In this document: positions 53,123-62,447 of the stretch, piece by piece | Position numbering within the stretch: the stretch's first letter is position 1 | Layout of the letters: every line of letters starts with the position of its first letter | Source: Beijerinckiaceae bacterium | GTDB lineage: Bacteria; Pseudomonadota; Alphaproteobacteria; Rhizobiales; Beijerinckiaceae | NCBI GenBank assembly: GCA_009773635.1 | Contig: WSYC01000012.1 | Span: 20,325-84,324, forward strand | Reading direction: 5' to 3' | DNA: 64,000 bases | Translations under genes and position numbers: made by a program | Notes under the pieces: generated by a model | The model's database searches: none | The model's input: only the letters and a program-made list of their open reading frames with translations | Told to the model about the DNA's origin: nothing

Positions 53123-54739
53123 TCAGGGCTTGACCGACATGGCGAGCGTGTACTCGTCGGTCCGGGCCGTGACCTTCAGGCCCTTTTTCGCTGCCCAGGA
53201 ATTCTTCTGGTAGTGCAGCGGGATGAGGCCGATGTCGTTCATCGCGATTTCCGACGCCTCAGCCAGCATCGCCGACCGCTTGTCGAAATCCACCGTCGCC
53301 AGCGCCTTGTCGAGCACCGCATCCATCGCCGGGTTCGAATAGCGGCCACGATTGGCCGAACCGCGCCCGAGCTTGGTGTCATAGGTGCCGAGCAGCGATT
53401 TCAGCGAATCCGACGGCTCGCCCGTGCCGGCAGACCAGCCGGCAAGGATCATCGAGAATTCCGGCTGCTTGTCCGGCCCGCCCGACGATGCGCGGCTGAA
53501 GAACACCGCCGGCGGCAGGGTTTCGACAGCGGTTTCGATGCCGGCACGCGTGAACATCTGCGCGACGGCCTCGATGATCTTGGTATCGTTGGTGTAGCGC
53601 CCGTTGGGGCCGACAATCGTCAGCTTGAAGCCGTTGGGGAATCCGGCCTCGGCGAGCAGCTTCTTCGCCCCGTCGAGATCATAGGCCGTCGGCTTCAGCT
53701 TCTTCGAGGTGCCGGCGTAGCTGTCCGGCAGCATCTGGCTTGCGGGCACCGCCTCGCCCTCCATGATGCGATCGATGATCGCCGGGCGGTTGATAGCCTT
53801 GGTGAGTGCCTGCCGCACCTTGAGATCATGGAACGGGTTCTTGATCTGGGCACCGTCCTTGCCCTTCACGAAGGGCGTCTCGGCGCGGTAGCGATCCATG
53901 TGGAGATAGACGAGGCGGTTCGACAGCGCGCTGGAAACCGTAACCTTCGGCTCCTTGGAGAGGCGCTGGGCATCGGCGGTCGGCACGGTTTCGATCACAT
54001 CGACATCGCCGGAGAGCAACGCGGCAACGCGCGTCGGGTCTGACTTGATGAACTTGAACGTCACCTTCGCCCAAGGCTGCTTTTGGCCCCAGTAGGCGTC
54101 GTTGCGCTTCACCACGAAGCGGTCACCCGGCACAAACTCGACGAACTGGTAGGGCCCCGTGCCGATGTTGCCCTTGCCGGCGTTGATATCCTCGGTGGTG
54201 GCTGTCGCGGCGGCCTTGGCGGACATGATCTCGATATTGGCGAGATGATTGAGCATCAGGGCTTCGGGTTTCGCCGTCTTGACGCGGAAGGTGAGGTCAT
54301 CGACCTTCTCGATCGTCTTGCCGCGCACATAGGCGGTTTTCGGCGCCGGCGATTTCGGCACGTTCGGCACCCGGTTCAGCGAGAAGATGACATCCTCAAC
54401 CGTTAGCGGCGAGCCATCATGGAATTTGACGTTCGCCCGGAGTTTGAACTCCCAGGTGACATCATCGATGATCTTCCAGTTGGCGGCGAGCCCCGGCCCG
54501 ATCGCCTGGAATTCATCCTGGAAGACCAGCGGCTCGAAGACATGCCGCACGACCTGATTGTTCGGCGTGAGGTTATGATAGTGCGGGTCCGCCGAACTCG
54601 GCTCGGACGACATCGCGATCTTCAGCTCCTGCGCCTGCAGTGCGAGCGGCGATGTGCCGGCCAGAATGGCGGCGACCGCAAAGGATACCCCTCGCCATGT
54701 TGTCGCTTGTCGGTATGCAATAGTGCTGTTCTTATCCAT
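53123..54739 (-). CDS. dppA: ABC transporter substrate-binding protein, family 5 (DppA-like)
   Basis: Periplasmic receptor of the peptide/nickel/opine class, 538 residues. The signal peptide ends at about PLALQAQ, and the mature region starts ELKIAMSSEPSSADPHYHN. Family landmarks are KFHDGSPLTVEDVIFSLNR and RQALTKAINRPAIIDRI. ATG 54739 has GGGAGA upstream. It is first in the dpp operon and divergent from a LysR regulator. The ligand need not be a peptide. Confidence 0.92.
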   Translation of the reverse strand: MDKNSTIAYRQATTWRGVSFAVAAILAGTSPLALQAQELKIAMSSEPSSADPHYHNLTPNNQVVRHVFEPLVFQDEFQAIGPGLAANWKIIDDVTWEFKLRANVKFHDGSPLTVEDVIFSLNRVPNVPKSPAPKTAYVRGKTIEKVDDLTFRVKTAKPEALMLNHLANIEIMSAKAAATATTEDINAGKGNIGTGPYQFVEFVPGDRFVVKRNDAYWGQKQPWAKVTFKFIKSDPTRVAALLSGDVDVIETVPTADAQRLSKEPKVTVSSALSNRLVYLHMDRYRAETPFVKGKDGAQIKNPFHDLKVRQALTKAINRPAIIDRIMEGEAVPASQMLPDSYAGTSKKLKPTAYDLDGAKKLLAEAGFPNGFKLTIVGPNGRYTNDTKIIEAVAQMFTRAGIETAVETLPPAVFFSRASSGGPDKQPEFSMILAGWSAGTGEPSDSLKSLLGTYDTKLGRGSANRGRYSNPAMDAVLDKALATVDFDKRSAMLAEASEIAMNDIGLIPLHYQKNSWAAKKGLKVTARTDEYTLAMSVKP

Positions 54740-54882
54740 TTTAATCTCCCGGTTTTGCCTGCCCGGACCTTGCGTCCGGTCCAGGGTCATCAGAGCCATT
54801 CTCATTCCATTCCAGGGAATGACAACGGGAATCTGACGAAAGCAGCTGTCGCGTTCAGCGATCTTGGCGTGACAATATTATT

Positions 54883-54924
54883 CATTTCGGTTATTGTCAT
54901 GACTATCTTCATAACCATTTCGGT
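54883..54924. promoter_or_regulatory. Divergent dppA/LysR control region with nested symmetric motifs
   Basis: GGTTAT (54889-54894) and ATAACC (54911-54916) form an inverted repeat centred near the 8-bp palindrome GTCATGAC (54896-54903). The 9-mer CATTTCGGT occurs at 54883 and 54916, 33 bases apart. This AT-rich patch lies just upstream of the LysR start and is the natural LysR-binding candidate. Confidence 0.5.
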
Positions 54925-54932
54925 ATATCTCT

Positions 54933-55874
54933 ATGCAGGAAGATTCCGGCGTCTCTGGTCGCAGGCCCACGTTGCGCGAACTCGAAGTGCTCAGGACGCT
55001 GATCACCTTCGGCAAGACGACGGCCGCCGCCCGCAAGCTTGGCATTTCCCAGCCTGCGGTCTCCCGGGCCATTCATCAGCTTGAACAGCGCACGGAGCTG
55101 ACCTTGTTCCGCCGCGAGGGCGGGCGCCTCCTGCCAACCGCTGAAGCCCTCGCGCTCTATCAGGAGAGCGAGCCGATCTTTCTGACGCTTGAACGCCTTG
55201 AACGCGCGCGCTGGCGACCGGAAGAGACAAACCCGATCCTCCGGATCGCTGCACCGCCGACCCTCGCGCATTGGTTCCTGCATGATCTGCTGGCGCGCTT
55301 CTCGCGCGTTGAGCCGGAGACCCGCATCCAGATCGAGATCGGCTCGGGGCTCGATGTCGTGACGATGGTGGCGAACGGCAACATGGATCTCGGTGTCGTC
55401 GATTCCGGGCAGAGCCATATGGGCGTCCGCTTCGTGGCCTTCCGCTCGGCGGATGCCCATGCCACCATTCCCGCACAGTCCCCGCTCGCGGCGCGCCCGG
55501 AAATCACGCCCCATGATCTTGATGGCGTGCCGCTCATCGCGCTCGTCCGGCGTTTTCCCTCGCGCACGCAGCTCGATCGATTGTTCCTCGGTGCGGATGT
55601 CGTGCCCAACACCCGGATCGAGGTCTCGACCGCGGTTGCCGCCTATGAGTTTGTCCGCGCGGGGATCGGCGTCGCCATCATCAACCCGTTCCCGATGTGT
55701 TTGCGGCAGCATGCCGATGTCGTCTTCCGGCCATTCCGCCCGACAATTTCCTATGAAACCTCGTTCGTCCTCCCCGCAATGACGCCGCCCTCCGCGGTCG
55801 CGCGGCGCTTCATCGATTTTGTGCGCCTGAACCAGCCGGAGGACGGCTATTCCCTTGCGCTCCGCGCTGCTTGA
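54933..55874 (+). CDS. LysR family transcriptional regulator
   Basis: A 313-residue LTTR. The winged HTH is at about 13-72 (LRELEVLRTLITFGKTTAAA, then GISQPAVSRAIHQLEQRT), followed by an effector domain with ARPEITPHDLDGVPLIALVRR. No Shine-Dalgarno is visible before ATG 54933; a TTG at codon 14 with AGG upstream is an alternative. It is divergent from dppA and 40 bases from the downstream hydrolase, so it probably controls both. Confidence 0.9.
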   Translation: MQEDSGVSGRRPTLRELEVLRTLITFGKTTAAARKLGISQPAVSRAIHQLEQRTELTLFRREGGRLLPTAEALALYQESEPIFLTLERLERARWRPEETNPILRIAAPPTLAHWFLHDLLARFSRVEPETRIQIEIGSGLDVVTMVANGNMDLGVVDSGQSHMGVRFVAFRSADAHATIPAQSPLAARPEITPHDLDGVPLIALVRRFPSRTQLDRLFLGADVVPNTRIEVSTAVAAYEFVRAGIGVAIINPFPMCLRQHADVVFRPFRPTISYETSFVLPAMTPPSAVARRFIDFVRLNQPEDGYSLALRAA

Positions 55875-55913
55875 GAGCGAAATGCCGTCAACCGCCACGA
55901 TGTGAGCCCGACC

Positions 55914-56738
55914 ATGCCTGTTGACCTCGAAGCCGAATACAACAACCGCGCCCGCGTGCCCGAGCACCCTGCGCATATCGCCGGCTGGGCACGCGATTCT
56001 GCCGCCTATCGGGCTGTTGCGCACCATGAAGCGGATGTCTCCTATGGCGACAGGCCGCGGGAAACCTTCGATTATTTCCCGGCGCCGCAAGAGAGCGTCG
56101 AGCCCGTCGGCCTGTTCATCCATGGCGGCTACTGGCAGGCGCTCGACAAATCCTTCTTCAGCCATATGGCGAAAGGGCCGAACGCCTGCGGCATGTCCGT
56201 CGCGGTCATGAGCTACGACCTCTGCCCGGAGGTTTCGATGAGCACCATTGTCAGTCAGGCCCGGCAGGCGGCGCTGGCGCTCTGGCGCAAGACCGGGCGG
56301 AAGGTGATCGCCAGCGGCCATTCCGCTGGCGGGCATCTCGCCGCGATGCTGCTCGCGACCGACTGGAAATCGCTCGATGCCGCGGCGCCTGCCGATCTTG
56401 TGCCTGCCGGCCTTGCGATCTCCGGCTTGTTCGAGCTCGAACCGCTGGTGCCGACGAGCATCAACGACAAGCTCAAGCTCGACGCGAGAGAAGCGCGGCG
56501 GCTGTCACCCGCCTTCCTCAAGCCCAACGCCGACACGCAGCTGACCGCCTTCGTCGGCGGCGCGGAGAGCAGCGAATACCTCCGGCAATCGCACCTGATC
56601 GTCGACACCTGGGCGGGCAAGGGCTGCGCGACGCTCTATGGGGAGATCGCCGGCGCAAACCACTTCACCGTGATCGCCGGGCTTGCAGAGGCGCGCTCGG
56701 ATCTCACGGATGCGCTGATCTGGCTGGCGGAGGATTGA
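55914..56738 (+). CDS. Kynurenine formamidase-like alpha/beta hydrolase
   Basis: Alpha/beta hydrolase of 275 residues. The oxyanion motif HGGYW (70-74) is the signature shared with arylformamidases and hormone-sensitive-lipase-type enzymes. The nucleophile elbow is GHSAGGH (Ser137), and AGANHFTV supplies the catalytic His. Such enzymes hydrolyse N-formyl-kynurenine or related formamides and esters. Co-orientation with LysR and divergence from a dipeptide-type importer suggest that the imported substrate is an amide processed here (inference). Confidence 0.82.
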   Translation: MPVDLEAEYNNRARVPEHPAHIAGWARDSAAYRAVAHHEADVSYGDRPRETFDYFPAPQESVEPVGLFIHGGYWQALDKSFFSHMAKGPNACGMSVAVMSYDLCPEVSMSTIVSQARQAALALWRKTGRKVIASGHSAGGHLAAMLLATDWKSLDAAAPADLVPAGLAISGLFELEPLVPTSINDKLKLDAREARRLSPAFLKPNADTQLTAFVGGAESSEYLRQSHLIVDTWAGKGCATLYGEIAGANHFTVIAGLAEARSDLTDALIWLAED

Positions 56739-56796
56739 TCGCCGGCTTCTCGCCGGCGCAAGCGCGACCGCGCGCCCGAGCTTGTGCGAGGAATAT

Positions 56797-56823
56797 CTCT
56801 GAATTCGCTTGCCGAATTCAGAG
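56797..56823. repeat. Perfect inverted repeat between convergent hydrolase and agmatinase genes
   Basis: Arms CTCTGAATTCG and CGAATTCAGAG (11 bp) flank a 5-base loop CTTGC. It sits 12 bases past the agmatinase stop codon on the minus strand and about 60 bases after the hydrolase gene. It may be a bidirectional 3' hairpin, but no T-run is present. Confidence 0.65.
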
Positions 56824-56834
56824 CAAAGGGAATC

Positions 56835-57881
56835 CTACCTCCCCTTCTTCAGCGACAGTGCCACAAGGCTGACGATCTCGAACAACATCTGCGCGCCGGC
56901 CTGCGCGGTGTTGGTCGTCGCATCGTATTGCGGCGCGACCTCGACGACGTCGCCGCCGATGATATCGAGGCCCGCAGCGCCGCGCAGGATCGCCATCGCT
57001 TCCCGTGACGAGAGCCCGCCGACTTCCGGCGTGCCGGTGCCCGGCGCAAAGGCGGGGTCAAGGCTGTCGACATCGAAGGAGACATACGTCGGACCGGAAC
57101 CGATCACCGCGCGCATTCTCTCGATGGTGGCGTCGACGCCGAGCCGGTGGAATTCCTCGGCGTGGATGACGCTCATGCCACTCTCGTAGGAGAATTCCCA
57201 GAGGTATTCGGCGTTGCCGCGGATACCGATCTGGATCACGCGGGTGGGGTCGAGAACGCCCTCCAGCACCGCCTGCCGGAACGGCCCGCCATGGTGAAAA
57301 CGCGTGCCTTCATAGGGCGCGGACGTGTCGCAATGCGCGTCGATATGGATCATGCCGACGGGGCACTTCTGTCCGAGCGCCTTCAGGATCGGCAGGGTCA
57401 TCGAATGGTCGCCGCCGACAGAAACCGGTCGCAGCCCGGCTTTGGCGATGCCGTGATAGAACGCCTCGATATCCTCGTGGCTTTGCTCAAGACTGTAGCG
57501 CGAGCGGAACGGCACATCGCCGATATCCGCAACGCCGCATTCCGCCATCGGCACGATGCGATGCACCTCATGATACGGCCCGATGCGCTCCACCGCCCGC
57601 ACCGCGCGCGGGCCAAGCCGCGATCCCGGTCGATGCGTGACGCCAAGATCCATCGGCACCCCGATCAGCGGGATAGCGATGCCGGCAAAATCGCCTTTTG
57701 TGGCAGCATCTGCCCTGAGCGGCGCATCGAGGAAGGTGGAAACGCCCTCATAGGGCTTTGCACGCCTGTCCTTGCCGGTGAACAGGAGGTCCACAACCTT
57801 CCTGAATTCGGGATCATGCACGTCGGTTGCGCCTGCGCCGGCGTATTTCGCGCGCAGGGCTTCGAGCTTTTTCGGGTCCAT
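56835..57881 (-). CDS. speB: Agmatinase/guanidino-acid hydrolase (ureohydrolase family)
   Basis: Mn-dependent ureohydrolase of 348 residues releasing urea from a guanidino compound (agmatine, giving putrescine, or a guanidino acid). Metal-binding motifs are GGDHS, DAHCDT and SFDVDSLDPAFAPGTG. The N-terminal THRPGSRLGPRAVR is typical of agmatinase/guanidinobutyrase members. ATG 57881 follows a perfect AAGGAGG. Arginase is less likely from the motif context. It could supply putrescine to the homospermidine route 33 kb away. Substrate specificity is undetermined. Confidence 0.88.
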   Translation of the reverse strand: MDPKKLEALRAKYAGAGATDVHDPEFRKVVDLLFTGKDRRAKPYEGVSTFLDAPLRADAATKGDFAGIAIPLIGVPMDLGVTHRPGSRLGPRAVRAVERIGPYHEVHRIVPMAECGVADIGDVPFRSRYSLEQSHEDIEAFYHGIAKAGLRPVSVGGDHSMTLPILKALGQKCPVGMIHIDAHCDTSAPYEGTRFHHGGPFRQAVLEGVLDPTRVIQIGIRGNAEYLWEFSYESGMSVIHAEEFHRLGVDATIERMRAVIGSGPTYVSFDVDSLDPAFAPGTGTPEVGGLSSREAMAILRGAAGLDIIGGDVVEVAPQYDATTNTAQAGAQMLFEIVSLVALSLKKGR

Positions 57882-57949
57882 CGGGGCCTCCTTGCTGGCG
57901 ATCAAGGTCGCAAGCAAGGCGCGCGAAGGCAAGCGGATTGCCGCGTCGA

Positions 57950-59899
57950 TTACACCGTCACCTGCGCGCCAAGCTCCACCACGCGCCCGGTCGGGATGTG
58001 GAAGAAGTCCGTGGCATTCGCTGCCGTGCGTGACAGGAAGATGAAGAGATTGTCCTGCCAGAGCGGCATGCCGGAGGTCGCTGCTGCCTTGATCGTGCGT
58101 TTGCCAAGGAAGAACGAGGTCTGCATGATATCGAAATCAAGCCCCCGCCGCCGCGCGAGCGCGAGGAAATGCGGCACACGCGGGCTTTCCATATAGCCGA
58201 CCTTGACGATGATGCGCTTCACATCCTCGGAGAGATCGTCGATGACGAGACGTTCGCTCTCGGGCACACGCGGCATCGGCACCGTATTGATGGTCATCAT
58301 GATGTTGCGCTTGTGCAGGACCTTGTTGTGCTTGAGGTTATGCAGCAACGCACCCGGCGCCGTATCCGGGTCCGAGGTCAGGAATACCGCCGTGCCCGCG
58401 ACGCGGACGGGCTTGGATTTCTCCAGCATCTTGATGAGATCGCTGAGCGGCACGGAATCCCGCCGCGATTTCTCGTAAACGATGCGGGTGCCGCGCACCC
58501 AGGTCCACATCATCAACATCAACAGCGCACCGAACAGCAGCGGCATATAAGCGCCTTCAGGAATCTTGAGGCAGTTCGCGCCAAAAAACACGAGATCGAT
58601 CATGAGGAAGGGGATGCCGAACAGCGCAACGCGCCACGGCGGCCATTTCCACACCAGCAGCGCCACGATGAAAAAGAGACCCGTATCCGCCAGCATCGCG
58701 CCGGTCACGGCGATGCCGTAGGCCGAACCAAGCGCGCTCGAATTCTTGAACAGGAAGACAAGCGCGAAAACGCCGATCGCCAGCAGCCGGTTCACCTGCG
58801 GGATGTAGATCTGCCCAAGTTGCGTCTCCGAGGTATGCCGGATCTCGATGCGCGGCAGGAGGCCGAGCTGAACCGCCTGCTGCGTGAGCGAGAATGCGCC
58901 GGTGATCACCGCCTGGCTGGCAATGATCGCCGCCAGTGTCGAGAGGATCACGAGCGGGAGCAGGGCCCAGTCCGGTGCCATCAGGAAGAAGGGATCGGCG
59001 ATCATCTTGGGATCGTCGAGGTGCTTGAGAATGAAGGAGCCCTGGCCGAGATAGTTGATCGCCAGCGCCGGAAAGACAAAGGTCAGCCACGCCAGCCGGA
59101 TCGGAAAGCGGCCGAAGTGGCCCATGTCCGCATAGAGCGCTTCCGCCCCCGTGACCGCCAGAAACACGGACCCCAGCACCAGCAGGCCGATCACGCCATG
59201 GTTCAGCATGAAAGCGCCGGCATAATACGGATTGAAGGCAGCCAGAATGCCGTAATCATCCGAAATGTGCACGGCACCAAGCAGCGCCAGCACGCTGAAC
59301 CAGATCACCATGATCGGTCCGAAGAAATTGGCAACGCTCGCCGTGCCCTTGTTCTGGACCATGAACAGGGCGAGCAGGATCGCCACCGAGAGCATGATGA
59401 CGTTCCACTGATCGGCGAACACCGGCGTCACCAGCTTCAGGCCTTCCACGGCCGAGAGCACGGTCATCGCGGGCGTGATGATGCTGTCGCCGTAGAACAG
59501 CGCGGCGCCGAGCACACCCAGCAGGAAAATCGGCATCGAGCGCCGCCCGAAAGCCTTCTGCGCCAGCGCCATCAGCGAGAGCGTGCCGCCTTCGCCCTTG
59601 TTGTCAGCGCGCATGATGAAAATGACATATTTCACGGTCACGACGATCATGATCGCCCAGAGCAGCAACGAGACGATGCCGATCACCTCGGCGCGCGTCA
59701 GCCCGTCCTTGGCGGCATGGTGCAGCGATTCCTTGAGCGCGTAGAGCGGCGACGTCCCGATATCGCCATAGACGACACCGACGGAACCAACGGCCATGGC
59801 CAGAGTGCGCTTGAACCCCTTTGGCGCGATCTCATGGCCGGTGTAGTCCGTATTCGCGCCGTTCATCGACGGTAAGTCGGACATGCCGGATTTTTCCAT
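57950..59899 (-). CDS. kup: Kup-type potassium transporter
   Basis: Inner-membrane K+ uptake protein of 649 residues with about 12 membrane segments. VGSVGVVYGDIGTSPLYALKE at the N-terminus is the diagnostic Kup/HAK motif; GEGGTLSLMALAQ follows, and the last 150 residues form the cytoplasmic domain. GGAG lies before the ATG. It stands alone, divergent from leuC across a 342-base region. Confidence 0.95.
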   Translation of the reverse strand: MEKSGMSDLPSMNGANTDYTGHEIAPKGFKRTLAMAVGSVGVVYGDIGTSPLYALKESLHHAAKDGLTRAEVIGIVSLLLWAIMIVVTVKYVIFIMRADNKGEGGTLSLMALAQKAFGRRSMPIFLLGVLGAALFYGDSIITPAMTVLSAVEGLKLVTPVFADQWNVIMLSVAILLALFMVQNKGTASVANFFGPIMVIWFSVLALLGAVHISDDYGILAAFNPYYAGAFMLNHGVIGLLVLGSVFLAVTGAEALYADMGHFGRFPIRLAWLTFVFPALAINYLGQGSFILKHLDDPKMIADPFFLMAPDWALLPLVILSTLAAIIASQAVITGAFSLTQQAVQLGLLPRIEIRHTSETQLGQIYIPQVNRLLAIGVFALVFLFKNSSALGSAYGIAVTGAMLADTGLFFIVALLVWKWPPWRVALFGIPFLMIDLVFFGANCLKIPEGAYMPLLFGALLMLMMWTWVRGTRIVYEKSRRDSVPLSDLIKMLEKSKPVRVAGTAVFLTSDPDTAPGALLHNLKHNKVLHKRNIMMTINTVPMPRVPESERLVIDDLSEDVKRIIVKVGYMESPRVPHFLALARRRGLDFDIMQTSFFLGKRTIKAAATSGMPLWQDNLFIFLSRTAANATDFFHIPTGRVVELGAQVTV

Positions 59900-60241
59900 T
59901 GAAATGCTCCAAAGCGATCAAGCCCCTGATCGCAGCTTCCGCCGGTTGCAAGCTCCCGCCGGTTGACTGAGAACCCCTGCGTCTTTTCGAGTCATCATTC
60001 AAGTGCGAGACTGAAGCGGCGCGGCTTATACACCGGAACGATGGCCCCGGATAGTCGCCCCGCTGACGAAATCTGCCGCTGCCCGGCAGCGCCCGGATTG
60101 CGGGGAGAGCCTGCTCGTGAAACGCCGTTACAACAAAGGGCTGGCAACAAGGGGCTGGAAAGCCTCGCGCCTTTCGCTTAAACCGACCTCTGATGGAAGG
60201 CTGGCCGGCTCCGTTCCGGGTTGGCATCAGGAGAGCATGAG
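59900..60241. other. Kup/leuC intergenic region with short direct repeats
   Basis: No gene is supported here. CCGCCGGTTG occurs twice (59939-59948 and 59956-59965). A 14-bp unit CAACAAAGGGCTGG is tandemly duplicated with one mismatch (60131-60144, 60145-60158). I found no leucine-codon leader peptide and no clear attenuator. AGGAGA at the right edge is the ribosome-binding site for the original leuC start. Confidence 0.5.
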
Positions 60242-60292
60242 ATGAACGCGCCCAAGACCCTGTATGACAAAATCTTCGACGACCACTATTGA
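60242..60292 (+). pseudogene. Displaced 5' end of leuC, out of frame with the body
   Basis: ATG 60242 follows an ideal AGGAGA and encodes [16 protein letters not shown] before TGA at 60290. [15 protein letters not shown] is exactly the expected LeuC N-terminus, but the next recognisable residues (IDRHLVHEV) are in another frame. About 13 residues normally present between them are missing. A deletion of a length not divisible by three, or an assembly error, explains this. Confidence 0.7.
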
Positions 60293-61613
60293 CCGCCATC
60301 TTGTGCATGAGGTCACCTCGCCGCAGGCGTTCGAAGGCCTGCGCATGACCGGCCGCAAGGTCCGCGCGCCGGAAAAGACCCTCGCCGTCGTCGATCACAA
60401 CGTGCCGACCTCCGATCGCTCGAAAGGCATCGAGGAGCAGGAAAGCCGGATCCAGGTCGAGACCATCGCGAAAAATGCCGCCGAATTCGGCATTGAATAC
60501 TATTCCGAGCGCGACAAGCGCCAGGGCGTCGTCCACGTCATCGGCCCGGAGCAGGGCTTCACCCTGCCCGGCACGACCATCGTCTGCGGTGACAGCCATA
60601 CCTCGACGCACGGGGCCTTCGGCGCGCTCGCGCATGGTATCGGCACCTCCGAGGTCGAGCATGTGCTGGCAACCCAGACGCTGATCCAGCAGAAGGCCAA
60701 GAACATGCTGGTTCAGGTCAACGGCACGCTTCAGGGCGGCGTTACCGCCAAGGATATCGCGCTCGCGATCATCGGCGAGATCGGCACCGCCGGCGGCACC
60801 GGCTCGGTGATCGAATACGCGGGCTCGGCCATCGAGGCGCTGTCGATGGAAGGGCGGATGACCGTCTGCAACATGTCGATCGAAGGCGGCGCCCGCGCCG
60901 GCCTGATCGCGCCGGATGCGAAGACCTTCGCCTATCTCGAAGGCCGCCCGAAAGCGCCGAAGGGCGCGCATTGGGACAGCGCCGTGAAATACTGGGAAAC
61001 GCTGAAATCGGACCCCGGCGCGCATTTCGACCGCGTGGTGACGTTGGACGCCAACAATCTGCCGCCGATCGTTTCATGGGGCACTTCGCCGGAGGATGTG
61101 GTTTCGGTGCTCGGCTCCGTGCCGGACCCTTCGCTGATTGCTGACGAAGTGAAGCGCGACAGCAAAACCCGGGCGCTCGCCTACATGGGCCTCACCCCCG
61201 GCACGAAGATGACCGACATCGAGCTGGACGTGGTCTGGATCGGTTCGTGCACCAATGGCCGCATCGAGGATTTGCGCGCCGCTGCGAAGGTGCTCGAGGG
61301 CAAGACAATCTCCTCGCGCCTCGATTACGCGATGGTGGTGCCGGGTTCGGGTCTCGTGAAAGAGCAGGCAGAAGCCGAGGGCCTCGACAAGATCTTCATC
61401 AACGCCGGCTTCCTCTGGCGCGAACCGGGCTGCTCGATGTGCCTCGGCATGAACCCGGACCAGCTGAAACCCGGCCAGCGTTGCGCCTCGACCTCGAACC
61501 GCAACTTCGAGGGTCGTCAGGGGTTTAAAGGCCGCACGCATCTCGTCTCGCCGGCCATGGCAGCGGCGGCAGCGCTTGCGGGCAAGTTTGTCGATATCCG
61601 GACGGTGGGGTGA
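60264..61613 (+). CDS. leuC: 3-isopropylmalate dehydratase large subunit with altered N-terminus
   Basis: [4Fe-4S] isomerase subunit of leucine synthesis (2- to 3-isopropylmalate), acting with LeuD. The body is intact over 449 residues: [17 protein letters not shown], the Fe-S Cys motifs GSCTNGR and GCSMCLGMN, and NRNFEGRQG. In this frame the only available ATG (60264) gives MTKSSTTT before IDRHLVHEV and has no good ribosome-binding site. The canonical start at 60242 is out of frame. If the sequence is right, LeuC lacks its normal first 20 or so residues and would depend on re-initiation. Confidence 0.88.
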   Translation: MTKSSTTTIDRHLVHEVTSPQAFEGLRMTGRKVRAPEKTLAVVDHNVPTSDRSKGIEEQESRIQVETIAKNAAEFGIEYYSERDKRQGVVHVIGPEQGFTLPGTTIVCGDSHTSTHGAFGALAHGIGTSEVEHVLATQTLIQQKAKNMLVQVNGTLQGGVTAKDIALAIIGEIGTAGGTGSVIEYAGSAIEALSMEGRMTVCNMSIEGGARAGLIAPDAKTFAYLEGRPKAPKGAHWDSAVKYWETLKSDPGAHFDRVVTLDANNLPPIVSWGTSPEDVVSVLGSVPDPSLIADEVKRDSKTRALAYMGLTPGTKMTDIELDVVWIGSCTNGRIEDLRAAAKVLEGKTISSRLDYAMVVPGSGLVKEQAEAEGLDKIFINAGFLWREPGCSMCLGMNPDQLKPGQRCASTSNRNFEGRQGFKGRTHLVSPAMAAAAALAGKFVDIRTVG

Positions 61614-61614
61614 A

Positions 61615-61833
61615 ATGGACAGGAAGCCGCACGATCCTCGCGCCTCAAACCACGACGATCCCGGCGGCTTCCTCTCGTCGAACCTCGCGCGCGCCGGGGA
61701 TCATTTCGGCGCGAAGGACACCGATCCGAAGGACGCGACCGAGGTCTGGGCGACGCGCATCGGGCGCTCCCTTTCGCTCATCGCCTTTGTCGGGCTGGCG
61801 TGGTATTTCGGCCATCAGCTGAAGTGGTGGTAG
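61615..61833 (+). CDS. Small hypothetical protein with one membrane segment (72 aa)
   Basis: A 72-residue product. The hydrophilic, Asp/His-rich N-terminus (PHDPRASNHDDPGG) is followed by one C-terminal membrane helix (about 51-66) ending HQLKWW. The ATG is one base after the leuC stop, implying translational coupling. Similar small genes between leuC and leuD recur in Rhizobiales as far as I recall; the function is unknown. Confidence 0.65.
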   Translation: MDRKPHDPRASNHDDPGGFLSSNLARAGDHFGAKDTDPKDATEVWATRIGRSLSLIAFVGLAWYFGHQLKWW

Positions 61834-61843
61834 TGGCTCCGCC

Positions 61844-61944
61844 GTCATGGCCGGGTTCAGCCCGGCCATCCACGACTTGACTTGTCCGCTTTCCCGCATG
61901 AAGCAAGGTAAGTCATGGATACCCGGCCCAAGGCCGGGCATGAC
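61844..61944. repeat. Alphaproteobacterial REP-like double-hairpin repeat
   Basis: The element is bounded by GTCATG and CATGAC. ATGGCCGGG/CCCGGCCAT (9-bp arms, 61847-61869) and CCCGGCC/GGCCGGG (61922-61938) form two hairpins. This composition (GTCATGGCCGGG, then CCGGGCATGAC) is a very common interspersed repeat in Rhizobiales. Here it lies between the small membrane gene and the metallopeptidase. Confidence 0.8.
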
Positions 61945-61972
61945 GCCGGAACGTGTGCGACAGGTATAAATT

Positions 61973-62404
61973 ATGAGTGCGACATCGCGATTCCCTGCCG
62001 GGTCATGGGCCCCGATGACCGCACCGACCCTCGAGGATTTCGAGGTGATGGCGGATGAGGCCTTCAAGGCCCTGCCCGCGTCCTTCCTGAAAATGTGCGG
62101 CGATGTCATCATCCGCATCGAGGATTTCCCGGACGAGGAAGTCATCGAGACGATGGAGCTTGAAACGCCCTTCGATATCCTCGGCCTGTTCCACGGGCAG
62201 GGGCTGACGGAGGCCGGTGCCGTGCCGGACACCGGTCAGGCGCCCAACATGGTCTGGCTCTACCGCCGCCCGATCCTCGATTACTGGGCCGAAAACGTCG
62301 AAACGCTCGGCGCGGTGCTCACGCATGTGCTCGTGCACGAGATCGGCCACCACTTCGGCCTCTCCGATGCCGATATGGAAAAGATCGAGGCGGTGGCTGG
62401 TTGA
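61973..62404 (+). CDS. Zincin-like metallopeptidase family protein
   Basis: A 143-residue small protein of the zincin-like (PF06262-type) family. The HExxH motif is within [15 protein letters not shown] near the C-terminus. The N-terminal half contains IRIEDFP and [11 protein letters not shown] segments typical of the family. It may start at 61973 or at ATG 62018; neither has a good Shine-Dalgarno. It precedes leuD by 43 bases. No established substrate is known; proteolytic function is inferred only from the motif. Confidence 0.82.
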   Translation: MSATSRFPAGSWAPMTAPTLEDFEVMADEAFKALPASFLKMCGDVIIRIEDFPDEEVIETMELETPFDILGLFHGQGLTEAGAVPDTGQAPNMVWLYRRPILDYWAENVETLGAVLTHVLVHEIGHHFGLSDADMEKIEAVAG

Positions 62405-62447
62405 TTGCCGCCCGCATTTCGCTAAAAACGCTCCCGAGGAGTTCACC

